A stretch of DNA of 26,530 bases from an uncultured bacterium (GTDB lineage: Bacteria; Planctomycetota; UBA1135; GCA-002686595), in NCBI GenBank assembly GCA_902826945.1, contig CADEGS010000015.1:14476-41005 (forward strand). The letters run 5' to 3'. Of the stretch, positions 16,994 through 24,569 are shown piece by piece. The first letter of the stretch is position 1. Each line of letters begins with the position of its first letter. The notes beneath the pieces were generated by a model. The model was not told where the DNA came from. It made no database searches and was given only the letters and a program-made list of their open reading frames with translations. The position numbers and the translations under genes are program-made.

Positions 16994-18331
16994 TCAAAGG
17001 CGCTCGCGGTCCGCCTCCGCCTCGTCCGCGAGCGGCACGCGCGCGTCCCCCAGGATGAGCCGCGCGCCGCGGCCGGCGACGAGCCAGTTCCAGGCCCAGC
17101 TCAGGAGCACGACGACGCGGTTCTTGAAGTCGATCAGGAAGAAGACGTGCACGGCGCTCCACAGGCACCAGGCGAGCAGCCCGCTCGTGCGCCAGCGCCC
17201 GATCTGCGCCACCGCGCGCGCGCGGCCGATCGTGGCCAGGCTGCCCTTGTCGCGGTAGCGGAAGGGCGCCCGCGGCGGCGGCGGCGCGCCCGCCGCCCGC
17301 GCGACGAGCTCGCGCGCGAGCAGGCGGCCGGCGTGCGCCCCCGCCTGCATCGCGGCGGGCGCGACGCCGGGCACCCAGGGCGCGTGCGCGCCGCGCCCCT
17401 CCCAGCGCACGGCGGCCAGGTCGCCGGCGACCAGCACCTCGGGGTGGCCGGGGACGGAGAGGTCGGGCTCGACCAGGACGCGCCCGGCGCGGTCGAGCGG
17501 CACGTCGAGCGAGCGCGCGAGCGGGCTCGCCTGCACGCCGGCCGCCCACAGCACGTTGCGCGCGGCGACGCGCTCGGAGCCGATGCGCACGCCCTCGGCC
17601 GTGACCTCGGTGACGAGCGCGCCCAGGCGCACCTCGACGCCCAGCGCCTCGAGGTCGGCCCGCGCGCGCTCCGCCAGGCGCGCGTCGAAGGCCGCCAGCA
17701 GGCGCGGGCCGGCCTCGAGCAGGAGCACGCGCGTCGTGCGCGTGTCGATCGCGCGGAAGTCGCGCGGGATCGTGCGCGCCGCGATCTCGGCGATCGCGCC
17801 GGCGAGCTCGACGCCCGTCGGCCCGCCGCCGACGACGGCGAAGGTCAGCGCGGCGCGGCGCGCCGCCGCGCTCGTCTCGACCTCGGCGCTCTCGAAGGCG
17901 AGCAGGATGCGCCGGCGGATCTCGGTCGCGTCCTCGAGCGTCTTGAGCCCCGGCGCGAGCGGCGCCCACTCCGGGTGCCCGAAGTAGGAGTGCGTCGCGC
18001 CGGTGGCGAGCACGAGCCAGTCGTAGGAGAGCGCCGCGTCGGGGAAGAGGACGCGCCGCCGGGCCAGGTCCACGCCGCTCGCCTCGCCCAGCACGACGCG
18101 GCAGTTCGCCTGCCGCCGCAGCACGCGCCGGATCGGCGCCGCGATGTCCGCCGGCGAGAGCGCGGCCGTCGCGACCTGGTAGAGCAGCGGCTGGAAGACG
18201 TGGTGGTTGCGCCGGTCCACGAGCGTCACGCGCGCCGGCGCGCGCCGCAGCGCGCGCGCCGCGCGCAGGCCGGCGAACCCGCCGCCCAGGATCAGGACGT
18301 GGGGCTCGGGCGCGCGCGCGGGGGTGGCCAT
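16994..18331 (-). CDS. ndh: Type II NADH dehydrogenase (NDH-2) family flavoprotein
   Basis: The 445-residue flavoprotein has an FAD-binding GGGFAG (16-21), an ATG motif in YDWLVLATGATHSYFG, an NAD(P)H-binding VVGGGPTGVE near 165, and a second FAD motif VLVAGDLAAV near 290. The segment RRNHHVFQPLLYQVATAALSPADIA is typical of NDH-2. C-terminal hydrophobic and amphipathic sequence (LAWCLWSAVHVFFLIDFKNR, then VVLLSWAWNWLV) is the membrane-docking part of this family. The enzyme passes electrons from NADH to quinone without pumping ions. It lies 99 bases upstream of the molybdenum hydroxylase operon on the same strand. ATG 18331 has no Shine-Dalgarno. A TAGACT element lies 28 bases upstream. Other pyridine nucleotide-disulphide oxidoreductases of this fold are possible but less likely. 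Confidence 0.88.
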   Translation of the reverse strand: MATPARAPEPHVLILGGGFAGLRAARALRRAPARVTLVDRRNHHVFQPLLYQVATAALSPADIAAPIRRVLRRQANCRVVLGEASGVDLARRRVLFPDAALSYDWLVLATGATHSYFGHPEWAPLAPGLKTLEDATEIRRRILLAFESAEVETSAAARRAALTFAVVGGGPTGVELAGAIAEIAARTIPRDFRAIDTRTTRVLLLEAGPRLLAAFDARLAERARADLEALGVEVRLGALVTEVTAEGVRIGSERVAARNVLWAAGVQASPLARSLDVPLDRAGRVLVEPDLSVPGHPEVLVAGDLAAVRWEGRGAHAPWVPGVAPAAMQAGAHAGRLLARELVARAAGAPPPPRAPFRYRDKGSLATIGRARAVAQIGRWRTSGLLAWCLWSAVHVFFLIDFKNRVVVLLSWAWNWLVAGRGARLILGDARVPLADEAEADRERL

Positions 18332-18359
18332 CGTCGCCGCGACCGGGCGCGGCGCCGCC

Positions 18360-18365
18360 AGTCTA
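18360..18365 (-). promoter_or_regulatory. Putative -10 element for the NDH-2 gene
   Basis: On the minus strand TAGACT, in the context CACTAGACTGG, lies 28 bases before the ATG at 18331 in an otherwise GC-only gap of 96 bases. The gap also holds a perfect 14-base palindrome, GGCCGCCGGCGGCC, near 18410. Confidence 0.3.
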
Positions 18366-18427
18366 GTGCCGGCGGCGCGCGGAACCGACGCGCGCGCGCA
18401 CGCGCCGGGCCGCCGGCGGCCGCTCGG

Positions 18428-20755
18428 TCACGGCGGCATGGGCGCCGTGACGCTCGCGGGCTCCGCCTCGTGCGCGGCGAGGTCCACCGGGCTCGGCGTC
18501 AGGCGCACGGGCTCCGGCTCGCCCTCGACCAGGCGGTAGAAGCCGTCGAGCGCGACGCCCGTGAACGTCTGCAGCGTGCGCGAGGTCGGCCACCAGACCT
18601 CGATCGAGGCGATGCGCGTGGCGTCGCCCAGCCCGATCTCGAGGCGGCGCGGCGCCGAGCCGAAGGAGCTGACGCAGCCCGCCGCGCGGTGCAGCGTGCG
18701 CGGGCCGGCGGGCGTCTCGACCGCCACCGCGACGCGCGCGCCGATCGCCTGGCGGTTCCCGCGCACGCCTTGCAGCTCCAGCGTCACGAAGCGGCGTCCC
18801 TCCACCGGGTTCAGGAAGAGAGCGTTCTCGAAGGCGTCGCCGGGGAAGAAGCCGCCGAGCTGGCAGTAGAGGTCCTGGTCGCCGTCGTCGTCGACGTCCG
18901 CGAAGGCGATGCCGTGGCCCTTCTGCAGGTGGCCGAGGCCGCTCGCGCGCGTCACGTCCACGAAGCCGCGGCCGCGGTCGTTGCGCAGCGCGACGTTCGG
19001 CACGATCGTCTCGTAGCCCGGGTCGCCCGTGCCGAGGCAGACGTCGAGCCAGCCGTCCTGGTCGAGGTCGCCGAAGGAGGCGCCCATCGCCAGCCAGGCA
19101 TGGTCGAGACCCCTGGCGCGCGCGACGTCGCGGAAGGTGCCGTCGCCCTGGTTCTCGTACAGGCACGGGCGGTCGGCCTGGTCGCGCTGCCCGATGCGGT
19201 CCACGACCACGTCCGCCAGCGCGCCCTGGAAGGCGCTCACCCACAGGTCGAGGTCGCCGTCCTCGTCGTAGTCGAAGAACCAGCAGGCGAAGCTGCGCCG
19301 CGCGGGCTCGGTCAGGCCGAGCTCCGGCGCCACGTCGCGGAAGACCAGCTCGCCCTCGTTCCGGTAGAAGCGGTTCTTGCCCAGGTTCGAGACGTAGAGG
19401 TCGAGGTCTCCGTCCAGGTCGTAGTCCCCCACCGCCGCGCCCTTGGCGTAGCGGTCGTTCGTCAGGCCGGCGGCCGGCGCGACGTCGGCGAAGGTGCCGT
19501 CGCCGCGCGAGCGGAAGAGCTGCGAGGGATAGGGCGGCGACTGCGGCTCGCTCTCGACGCGCGACTCGTTGGCGACGTACAGGTCGAGCCAGCCGTCGTC
19601 GTCCAGGTCGCCCCACACCGCCGTCTGCGTCGGCATCGCCGGCTCGGCCAGGCCGGCCGCGCGCGTCACGTCGCCGAACCGGCCGCGGCCGTCGTTGTGC
19701 AGGAGCGAGTTGCGCACGCGCCCGTTGTCGAACAGCCACGCGCCGCGCGGCACGAACAGGTCCAGCGCGCCGTCGTTGTCGTAGTCCGCGCCGACCAGGT
19801 GCAGGCCGCCGCGCTGCGCGTCGAGGCCGAAGGCTCGCGCGGCGTCCTCGAAGCGGCCGTCGCCCGCGTTGCGGAAGGCCTTCATCGGGCCGCCGGGATC
19901 GCAGGTCGTGGTCACCACGTCGAGCCGGCCGTCGCCGTCGAGGTCGTCGACGACCACACCGCCGGCCAGGTCGAAGGCGTCCATCCCCAGGCTCGGCGCC
20001 ACGTCCGTGAAGCGCGGGACCTGGCCCTCGCCCGCGGCGCTCCCCTCCGGCACGAGGTATCCCGCCGGCACGCCGTCCGGATACTCGCCGAGCGCCATGC
20101 TGGCGACGTTGACCAGCCACACCGCGCCCAGGCGCAGGCGCGCGTCGCGCGGATCGCGCGTGCCGGCGGTCGCCTCCAGGTAGCGCAGCAGGTCCTCGCG
20201 CGCCCGCCGCGCGGGCTCCAGGACGGTGTGCAGCCCGCCGCCCGCGAGCGGGTAGATGCAGCAGTCGCGCTGGTGGCGCTTCACGCAGTTCTCGACCTCG
20301 GCCTGGCGCAGGTGCGCGAGCGCGCGCGAGCGGAAGAGCTCCGCGCCGAGCGCGACGAGCTCCTTCTTGCCCGCCTCCGCCAGGCCCTCGAGCGGCCCGG
20401 CCCCGGCGGCCTCGATCGCGCGGTCCAGGACGCCGACGGCTTCCTGCACCTCGCCCAGGCGCAGCAGCTCCTCCGAGAGCCGGATCGACGAGCGCAGGAA
20501 GCGCGCGCCCCCCTCGCCCGCGGCGACGCGGCGGCGGAGCTGCTCGACGCGCCCGCGGCCGACGTAGGGGTCGTCGCTCGCCGCCAGGCGCTCGGCGATG
20601 GCCTGGAACTCCGCGCGCACCTGGTCCTGGGGCGTCGCCTGCTGGGCGACCGCGGCGCGCGGCGCGGCGAGCGCGGCGAGGAGACCCAGGGCGGCGGCGA
20701 TCGCGGTCGGGCGACGCGGACGCGCGCGGGCGAGCGAGGGTCGCGATCGGCTCAC
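18428..20755 (-). CDS. Secreted FG-GAP/VCBS and ASPIC-UnbV (CRTAC1-like) protein
   Basis: From the GTG at 20755 the protein has 775 residues; a TTG at 20761 is also possible. A signal peptide (about 1-38) ends near AAVAQQ. An Ala/Arg/Glu-rich helical segment follows, with a Cys-rich NCVKRHQRDCCIYPL stretch near 160-175. From about 269 to 630 there are seven calcium-binding repeats of the DxDxDGxxDL type, such as DLDGDGRLDVV, DYDNDGALDLF and DVDDDGDQDLY, which build an FG-GAP beta-propeller. Residues about 670-750 form the ASPIC/UnbV domain (GNRQAIGARVAVAVET, IASIEVWWPTSRT). Related proteins are common in Planctomycetota and soil bacteria, and no enzymatic role is established. It is divergent from a sulfatase-fold lipoprotein, so a shared extracellular function is possible. 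Confidence 0.88.
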   Translation of the reverse strand: MSRSRPSLARARPRRPTAIAAALGLLAALAAPRAAVAQQATPQDQVRAEFQAIAERLAASDDPYVGRGRVEQLRRRVAAGEGGARFLRSSIRLSEELLRLGEVQEAVGVLDRAIEAAGAGPLEGLAEAGKKELVALGAELFRSRALAHLRQAEVENCVKRHQRDCCIYPLAGGGLHTVLEPARRAREDLLRYLEATAGTRDPRDARLRLGAVWLVNVASMALGEYPDGVPAGYLVPEGSAAGEGQVPRFTDVAPSLGMDAFDLAGGVVVDDLDGDGRLDVVTTTCDPGGPMKAFRNAGDGRFEDAARAFGLDAQRGGLHLVGADYDNDGALDLFVPRGAWLFDNGRVRNSLLHNDGRGRFGDVTRAAGLAEPAMPTQTAVWGDLDDDGWLDLYVANESRVESEPQSPPYPSQLFRSRGDGTFADVAPAAGLTNDRYAKGAAVGDYDLDGDLDLYVSNLGKNRFYRNEGELVFRDVAPELGLTEPARRSFACWFFDYDEDGDLDLWVSAFQGALADVVVDRIGQRDQADRPCLYENQGDGTFRDVARARGLDHAWLAMGASFGDLDQDGWLDVCLGTGDPGYETIVPNVALRNDRGRGFVDVTRASGLGHLQKGHGIAFADVDDDGDQDLYCQLGGFFPGDAFENALFLNPVEGRRFVTLELQGVRGNRQAIGARVAVAVETPAGPRTLHRAAGCVSSFGSAPRRLEIGLGDATRIASIEVWWPTSRTLQTFTGVALDGFYRLVEGEPEPVRLTPSPVDLAAHEAEPASVTAPMPP

Positions 20756-20805
20756 GACCAATCGGATCGCAATCGCCGCGCCAGCGTTCGGCCGGCCGCC
20801 GCTCG

Positions 20806-20839
20806 ATTGTCACAAGACCATTTCTAGCAATGACTTGTG
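20806..20839 (-). promoter_or_regulatory. AT-rich divergent regulatory element
   Basis: This is an AT-rich island in very GC-rich DNA, between the FG-GAP and sulfatase-fold genes. CACAAG (20811-20816) and CTTGTG (20834-20839) form an inverted repeat, and TTGTCACAA (20808-20816) is itself a 9-base palindrome. On the minus strand GACAAT at 20806-20811 could be a -10 for the FG-GAP gene. It may be an operator for one or both genes. Confidence 0.4.
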
Positions 20840-20955
20840 GTGTTGGGCGAGCGCTCGTGCGGGGTCCCGCCGGCGAGCCGTCTCCGGCGGTCGTACGGAC
20901 CCTCCCTAGGGCCTATGCGCCGCCCGGCCCGGCCGGGGCGAACCCGGCCCCCGAC

Positions 20956-20970
20956 CGCAGGGGCTACCAT
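20956..20970 (+). promoter_or_regulatory. Putative promoter with TACCAT -10 element
   Basis: CGCAGGGGCTACC at 20956-20968 is identical to 4794-4806, and TACCAT spans 20965-20970. The ATG of the sulfatase-fold gene follows after 16 bases with no Shine-Dalgarno. No clear -35 is visible. Confidence 0.4.
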
Positions 20971-20986
20971 CGCCCGCTCGCCCGCC

Positions 20987-22417
20987 ATGGCCCGCTCCGA
21001 CCGACCCGATCCGGATCCCGCCCTCGCCCCGCGCGGCCTCGCGCTCGCCTGGCTCGCGCTCGCCGCCTGCGGGCGGTCGGAGCCCGACCCCGCGGCCGCG
21101 CGGGCCGGCGCGCCGCTCGCCGGCGCGAGCGTGCTGCTCGTCACGATCGACACGACGCGCGCGGACGCGCTCTCGTGCTACGGCGGCGACCCGCGCAACA
21201 CGCCGCACCTCGACGCGCTGGCCGCGCAGGGCGCGCGCTTCGACGTGGCCTACAGCGCGACGAACACGACCTGCCCCTCGCACCTGAGCCTCCTGAGCGG
21301 GCTGCGCCTGATCGAGCACGGCGTGTTCGAGAACCGCCAGCGCATGGACCCGCGGCTGGAGACGCTGCCGCTCGCCTTCCAGCGCGCCGGCTACGCGACC
21401 GCGGCCTTCCCGGCCGTGCCTTTCCTCGGCGGCCCGTTCGGCTGGCGGGGCTTCGAGCACCTGGTGAGCCGCACCGAGCACGCCGACGCCGAGCGCACGC
21501 GCCGCGACCTGCTCGACTGGCTGCGCGCGCGCGACCCCGCGCGGCCGTTCTTCGCCTGGGCGCACTTCTACGACCCGCACACGATCTACGCGCCGCCCGC
21601 CGAGGTCGCGCGCGAGTACTACCAGGGCGACCCGCGCGCGGGCGAGGGGCCGCTGCTCGAGGAGGAGCCCTTCCTCCAGCGCTGGGACTACCCGGCCATG
21701 CGGGCCTGGATCCGCGGCCTGCGCGACCCGCGCTTCCCGCGCGCGATGTACGACGGCGAGGTGCACGCGGTCGACGAGCAGATCGGGCGCGTGCTCTCCT
21801 ACCTCGAGCGCGCGGGCCTGGCCGAGAGCACGATCGTCGTCGTCACCGCCGACCACGGCGAGAGCTTCGGCGAGCACGGCATCTTCTACGCGCACTCGGG
21901 CCTGTTCGAGCCGAGCGTGCGCGTGCCGCTGCTCGTGCGCGCGCCCGGCTTCCCCGCGGGCGTCGCCTGCGCGACGCCGGTCAGCGCGCTCGACCTGGCG
22001 CCGACCTTGGTCGAGCTGTGCGGCCTCGACCGGCCGGCCGCCGGCGTCGGCCTGAGCCTGGTGCCGTTGCTCGACCCGGCGCGCGCCGCGGGCTCGCCCG
22101 TCGCGCGCCGCGACACGATCGTGCTCGAGGGCGCGAACAACGGCCTGGTCGCGGTGCGCAAGGGCGACTGGAAGCTGATCTGGCCGATCAGCGACCACTT
22201 CCAGCGCCTCGAGCACGAGCCGCACCTGTTCGACCTGGCGAGCGACCCGCACGAGGAGCGCGACCTGTACGCCGAGCGCCCCGAGAAGGCGGCCGAGCTG
22301 CGCGCGCTGCTCGCTCCCTGGGAGGCGCTGGGCGTCAGGAAGGACGAAGGCGACGACGCCGGCGACATGGACGAGGAGACGCTGCGCCAGATCGAGGCGC
22401 TGGGCTACGCGCGCTGA
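20987..22417 (+). CDS. Sulfatase-fold lipoprotein with Thr at the nucleophile site
   Basis: From ATG 20987 the protein has 476 residues. A lipobox (LAAC, Cys28) predicts a lipoprotein. The alkaline-phosphatase/sulfatase fold is clear: LLVTIDTTRADALSCYGG (Asp55), then TADHGESFGEHG (D289, H290), H303 in AHSG, and a VAVRKGDWKLI segment. The site that is Cys or Ser in true sulfatases (C/S-x-P-S-R) reads T95-C96-P97-S98-H99 here, so the nucleophile position is Thr and the usual Arg is His. Thr nucleophiles occur in phosphodiesterases and phosphotransferases of this superfamily, so sulfatase activity is doubtful. The C-terminal LRQIEALGYAR is a feature I have seen in related proteins. The frame is open to 20837, but the promoter-like element favours 20987. 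Confidence 0.85.
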   Translation: MARSDRPDPDPALAPRGLALAWLALAACGRSEPDPAAARAGAPLAGASVLLVTIDTTRADALSCYGGDPRNTPHLDALAAQGARFDVAYSATNTTCPSHLSLLSGLRLIEHGVFENRQRMDPRLETLPLAFQRAGYATAAFPAVPFLGGPFGWRGFEHLVSRTEHADAERTRRDLLDWLRARDPARPFFAWAHFYDPHTIYAPPAEVAREYYQGDPRAGEGPLLEEEPFLQRWDYPAMRAWIRGLRDPRFPRAMYDGEVHAVDEQIGRVLSYLERAGLAESTIVVVTADHGESFGEHGIFYAHSGLFEPSVRVPLLVRAPGFPAGVACATPVSALDLAPTLVELCGLDRPAAGVGLSLVPLLDPARAAGSPVARRDTIVLEGANNGLVAVRKGDWKLIWPISDHFQRLEHEPHLFDLASDPHEERDLYAERPEKAAELRALLAPWEALGVRKDEGDDAGDMDEETLRQIEALGYAR

Positions 22418-22475
22418 GGGACGAGGTCGGCGGCTCCTCGCGCCTCGCGAGGGGCCGCCGACCTCGTCCCTCAGC
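22413..22475 (+). terminator. 30-bp near-perfect hairpin at the sulfatase-fold stop
   Basis: The 22-base arm 22413-22434 is perfectly complementary to 22454-22475. Inside it, T22435 faces G22453 as a wobble, and 22436-22442 pairs with 22446-22452 around a three-base loop. The result is 29 Watson-Crick pairs plus one wobble pair. The TGA stop of the gene lies in the left arm. No T-run follows, so it is an atypical terminator. RNA stability or a folded-back read artefact are alternatives. Confidence 0.6.
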
Positions 22476-22642
22476 CCGCGGCCGCATGGCCGCGGCCGGC
22501 GCGCCAGCGCCGCAGCGCCGCAGGCCTCCTTCGCGCGCAGCGCGAAGCGATCGTCGCGCAGCGACGGAAGCGCGCGTCCCCCGATCCGCGCGCCCCGAGT
22601 CCGCCCTTCCAGGCACCCCGAGAGCGACGACTCCCGGGGTGC
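22476..22642. repeat. Cluster of short perfect palindromes
   Basis: Directly after the large hairpin there are at least four more: 22476-22483/22488-22495 (8 bp, loop GCAT), 22529-22536/22540-22547 (8 bp, loop GCA), 22552-22557/22561-22566 (6 bp, loop GCA) and 22613-22620/22635-22642 (8 bp, 14-base loop). No protein-like frame is convincing. It resembles a REP-like or structured-RNA region. Confidence 0.45.
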
Positions 22643-22726
22643 TGCGCTCCAGCCCGCCTCGCCTCCTCCGCGACACCCGGCGAGCCGCAGCCCGCCAGAC
22701 GCTGGCTCGCCCGCATGCCGCGCTGC

Positions 22727-22732
22727 TACCGT
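22727..22732 (+). promoter_or_regulatory. Putative TACCGT -10 element for the channel gene
   Basis: GCTACCGT lies ten bases before the GTG at 22743, and no Shine-Dalgarno is present. It matches the TACCnT pattern at 4803 and 20965 and suggests a leaderless or very short leader. Confidence 0.4.
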
Positions 22733-22742
22733 CCGGCGGCGC

Positions 22743-23249
22743 GTGGCACAGCTCCTCTCGCTCACGGCCCTCGCGGCCCAGACGGCCCGGCGGGACTTCG
22801 AGATCCGCGGCCCCCAGGTCCTGACCGGTCTCGCGGCGGCGGCGCTCGTCGTCCTGTGCGTGCTCTTCCACTACGAGGTCATGAGCCTGACCTCGCGGCA
22901 CCTGTGGCGCCTGCGCCTGCCGCGCCGTCCGCGCATCGTGGCGCTGATCCTCGCCCTGGTGCTGGCGCACGCGGTCGAGGTGTGGTTCTTCGGCCTGGCC
23001 TACTGGTGGCTCGACCGCTGGCCCGCGCTGGGGCATCTGGAGGGACGCTTCGCCGAGGGAGCGCTCGACTTCGTCTACTTCTCGGTCGTGACGTACACCA
23101 CCGTCGGCTTCGGCGACATCCTGCCTCAGGGAGCGATCCGGATCGTGGCCGGCACCGAGGCGCTGGTCGGCCTGGGGCTCGTCACCTGGTCCGCCTCCCT
23201 CGTGTTCCTCGAGATGCAGCGCGACTGGGCGGAGTACCAGAGGCGCTGA
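22743..23249 (+). CDS. Two-pore-helix ion channel protein (K+ channel-like)
   Basis: The 168-residue protein has a first hydrophobic helix at about 27-47, a second at about 66-92, and a pore loop with TTVGFGD (selectivity filter T120-V-G-F-G-D125). A final helix lies at about 134-156. This is the Ion_trans_2 layout, with a GFG filter typical of potassium channels (GYG or GFG). A tetramer in the inner membrane is expected for the family. No regulatory RCK or ligand domain is fused. The GTG start at 22743 is preceded by a TACCGT element and no Shine-Dalgarno. It faces the secreted protein gene on the other strand, with a strong hairpin between the stops. Confidence 0.82.
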   Translation: MAQLLSLTALAAQTARRDFEIRGPQVLTGLAAAALVVLCVLFHYEVMSLTSRHLWRLRLPRRPRIVALILALVLAHAVEVWFFGLAYWWLDRWPALGHLEGRFAEGALDFVYFSVVTYTTVGFGDILPQGAIRIVAGTEALVGLGLVTWSASLVFLEMQRDWAEYQRR

Positions 23250-23311
23250 GGCGGCCGAGCCCGCCGCCGATGGAAGCAGGACAGCGAGGACCGCCTGCGG
23301 GACACGGCAGG

Positions 23312-23359
23312 CGGCGGGAGGCCGGCGGACCCCTTGGCGTCCCGCCAGGCCTCCCGCCG
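23312..23359. terminator. Bidirectional terminator-like hairpin
   Basis: Between the converging channel (stop 23249) and secreted protein (stop 23380) genes, 23312-23323 pairs perfectly over 12 bases with 23348-23359. The stem continues with GGCGG (23324-23328) and CCGCC (23342-23346) past one bulged A. An alternative 8-bp hairpin at 23291-23298/23307-23314 overlaps the left arm. No T-tract is present on either strand. Confidence 0.5.
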
Positions 23360-23379
23360 GAGAGCCGCAGCCGGAGGGG

Positions 23380-23970
23380 TCAGCTGCGGATCTCCTTGGA
23401 GTCGTTCGTGGTCAGGCGGAAGGTGCCGCCGACCGGGTCGCGCACGAGCGCCTGCGCGCGATAGGTCAGGCCGACCAGCGACGGATCGTTCGGGATCGGC
23501 GTCGAGACCTCGAGCTGGCCGAGCCCGCCGATCGTCCCGCCGCCGAGGATCTCGGCGCTCGCGGGGTCGATGAGCACGGCGCCGGCCGAGGGCAGGGGGA
23601 AGAAGCCCGGCTCCAGCGAGCCGAAGAACACGACGCTCTCGCCGGGCGTGCCGACGGCGTGCAGGCGGCCCATCTCGCCGATCTTGGCGCTGCCGCCGAT
23701 CTCGAAGTCCTCGCTCACGGCGGCGAGCGCGCCGACGGCGACGGAGGGCGAGGCGAAGCTGCCGTTCCACGCTCCTTCGATCGTGACCTGCTGGCCGACG
23801 AAGGCCTGCAGGGAGACGCTCGCGCTCGTCAGCCGCACGTTCGTGCCGTCGACGACGAACTGGTTCTGGGTTCCGGAGACGTCCTCGACCTGGCCGCGGA
23901 AGCGGACCGCCTGCGCGGAGGCGGAGGAAGCGAGGGCGAGCGAGAGGAGAGAGACGCGGAGGAGACTCAT
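23380..23970 (-). CDS. Secreted protein of unknown function
   Basis: From ATG 23970 the protein has 196 residues with a signal peptide (MSLLRVSLLSLALASSASA, then QA). The mature part is rich in Gly, Ser, Val and Phe and reads as beta-strand: VRFRGQVEDVSGTQNQFVV, VTIEGAWNGSFASPSVAVG, GGSAKIGEMGRLHAVG, VVFFGSLEPGFF. No known domain is recognised. Its composition and short length resemble exported proteins of unknown role in Planctomycetota. The start has no Shine-Dalgarno. The frame extends upstream to 24246 but becomes Arg/Ala-rich there. It is divergent from the other secreted protein at 24570. Confidence 0.7.
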   Translation of the reverse strand: MSLLRVSLLSLALASSASAQAVRFRGQVEDVSGTQNQFVVDGTNVRLTSASVSLQAFVGQQVTIEGAWNGSFASPSVAVGALAAVSEDFEIGGSAKIGEMGRLHAVGTPGESVVFFGSLEPGFFPLPSAGAVLIDPASAEILGGGTIGGLGQLEVSTPIPNDPSLVGLTYRAQALVRDPVGGTFRLTTNDSKEIRS

Positions 23971-24569
23971 GGGTGTGAGGAGGGGGTCGGGGTTCGTGGA
24001 GGGCCACCGCCCGGGGCGGCTTGCCGACTCGCCGGGCGCAAGGCGCGTGCCGGCGGCGCCGAGCGCCACCGCGTGCCCCGCAGGCGCCTTCGCCGCCGCA
24101 CCCGCGACCGCGACCATCCAGGAACGAGACGCGCGCGCTCGTCCCTGAGACGAGAGCGCGTCGCGCGCGGAGCTCGGTCCCGCGCGCCTTCTCGACGAGA
24201 CGCGCGTGGAGCGCGCGGGGAGCCCGCGACGCGAGCGCGAGCGCAATCCGTCGCTGCACGCGGCACGGTTCGTGTCCGCGCTGCTTTCCTTCTACATCGC
24301 AAACGGACGACGCGCGGCTGCGACGAGCGACGTATCGATCTCGCGGCGCGCGTCGCGTAGCTTGCAGGCGTCGCGAAGGTTCGGAACGGGAGTGCGCATG
24401 CCGGCGAGCGACCGCCGGCGCCTGGCGGAGAGCGACCCTGGCACCCCGCAACGACGGCACGCGTGCCGTCGCGCGGGGAATGGAATCGCACCGGCGGGAG
24501 CGCCTCGAGCTCCGCCCGCTCGCGCCGCGTCTCCTTCCCCTACAACGCCTTCCCCGGAGCAGCGGTTCC
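23971..24569. other. 600-base divergent intergenic region with structured elements
   Basis: No protein-like frame is convincing. An imperfect hairpin lies near 24127-24165. A moderately AT-richer part around 24290-24330 includes TCTACATCGCAAAC and may hold promoters. A compact hairpin lies at 24444-24478 (listed separately). TACAAC at 24541-24546 lies 23 bases before the start of the downstream gene and could be a -10. GGAG at 24556-24559 is its Shine-Dalgarno. Confidence 0.4.
24444..24478 (+). ncRNA. Candidate structured leader element
   Basis: A perfect 20-base palindrome (24452-24471) is flanked by CCCCGC (24444-24449) pairing with GCGGGG (24473-24478), with a small internal loop of AA against C. 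The hairpin ends 91 bases before the ATG at 24570. The segment CCTGGCACCCCGCAAC before it is faintly reminiscent of S-box-like junctions, but I cannot assign a known class. Confidence 0.3.

Noticed and set aside
20837..20986. N-terminal extension of the sulfatase-fold protein
   Set aside because: The extension would bury the lipoprotein signal and overlap the promoter-like TACCAT element.
24421..24500. S-box or other SAM riboswitch
   Set aside because: Only the CCTGGCACCCCGCAAC stretch is faintly similar. The required conserved junction and closing helix are not evident.
24021..24569. Upstream extension of the secreted protein at 24570 and the overlapping frame from 24206
   Set aside because: Both read as Arg/Ala/Ser-rich noise. 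The signal peptide and GGAG support ATG 24570.
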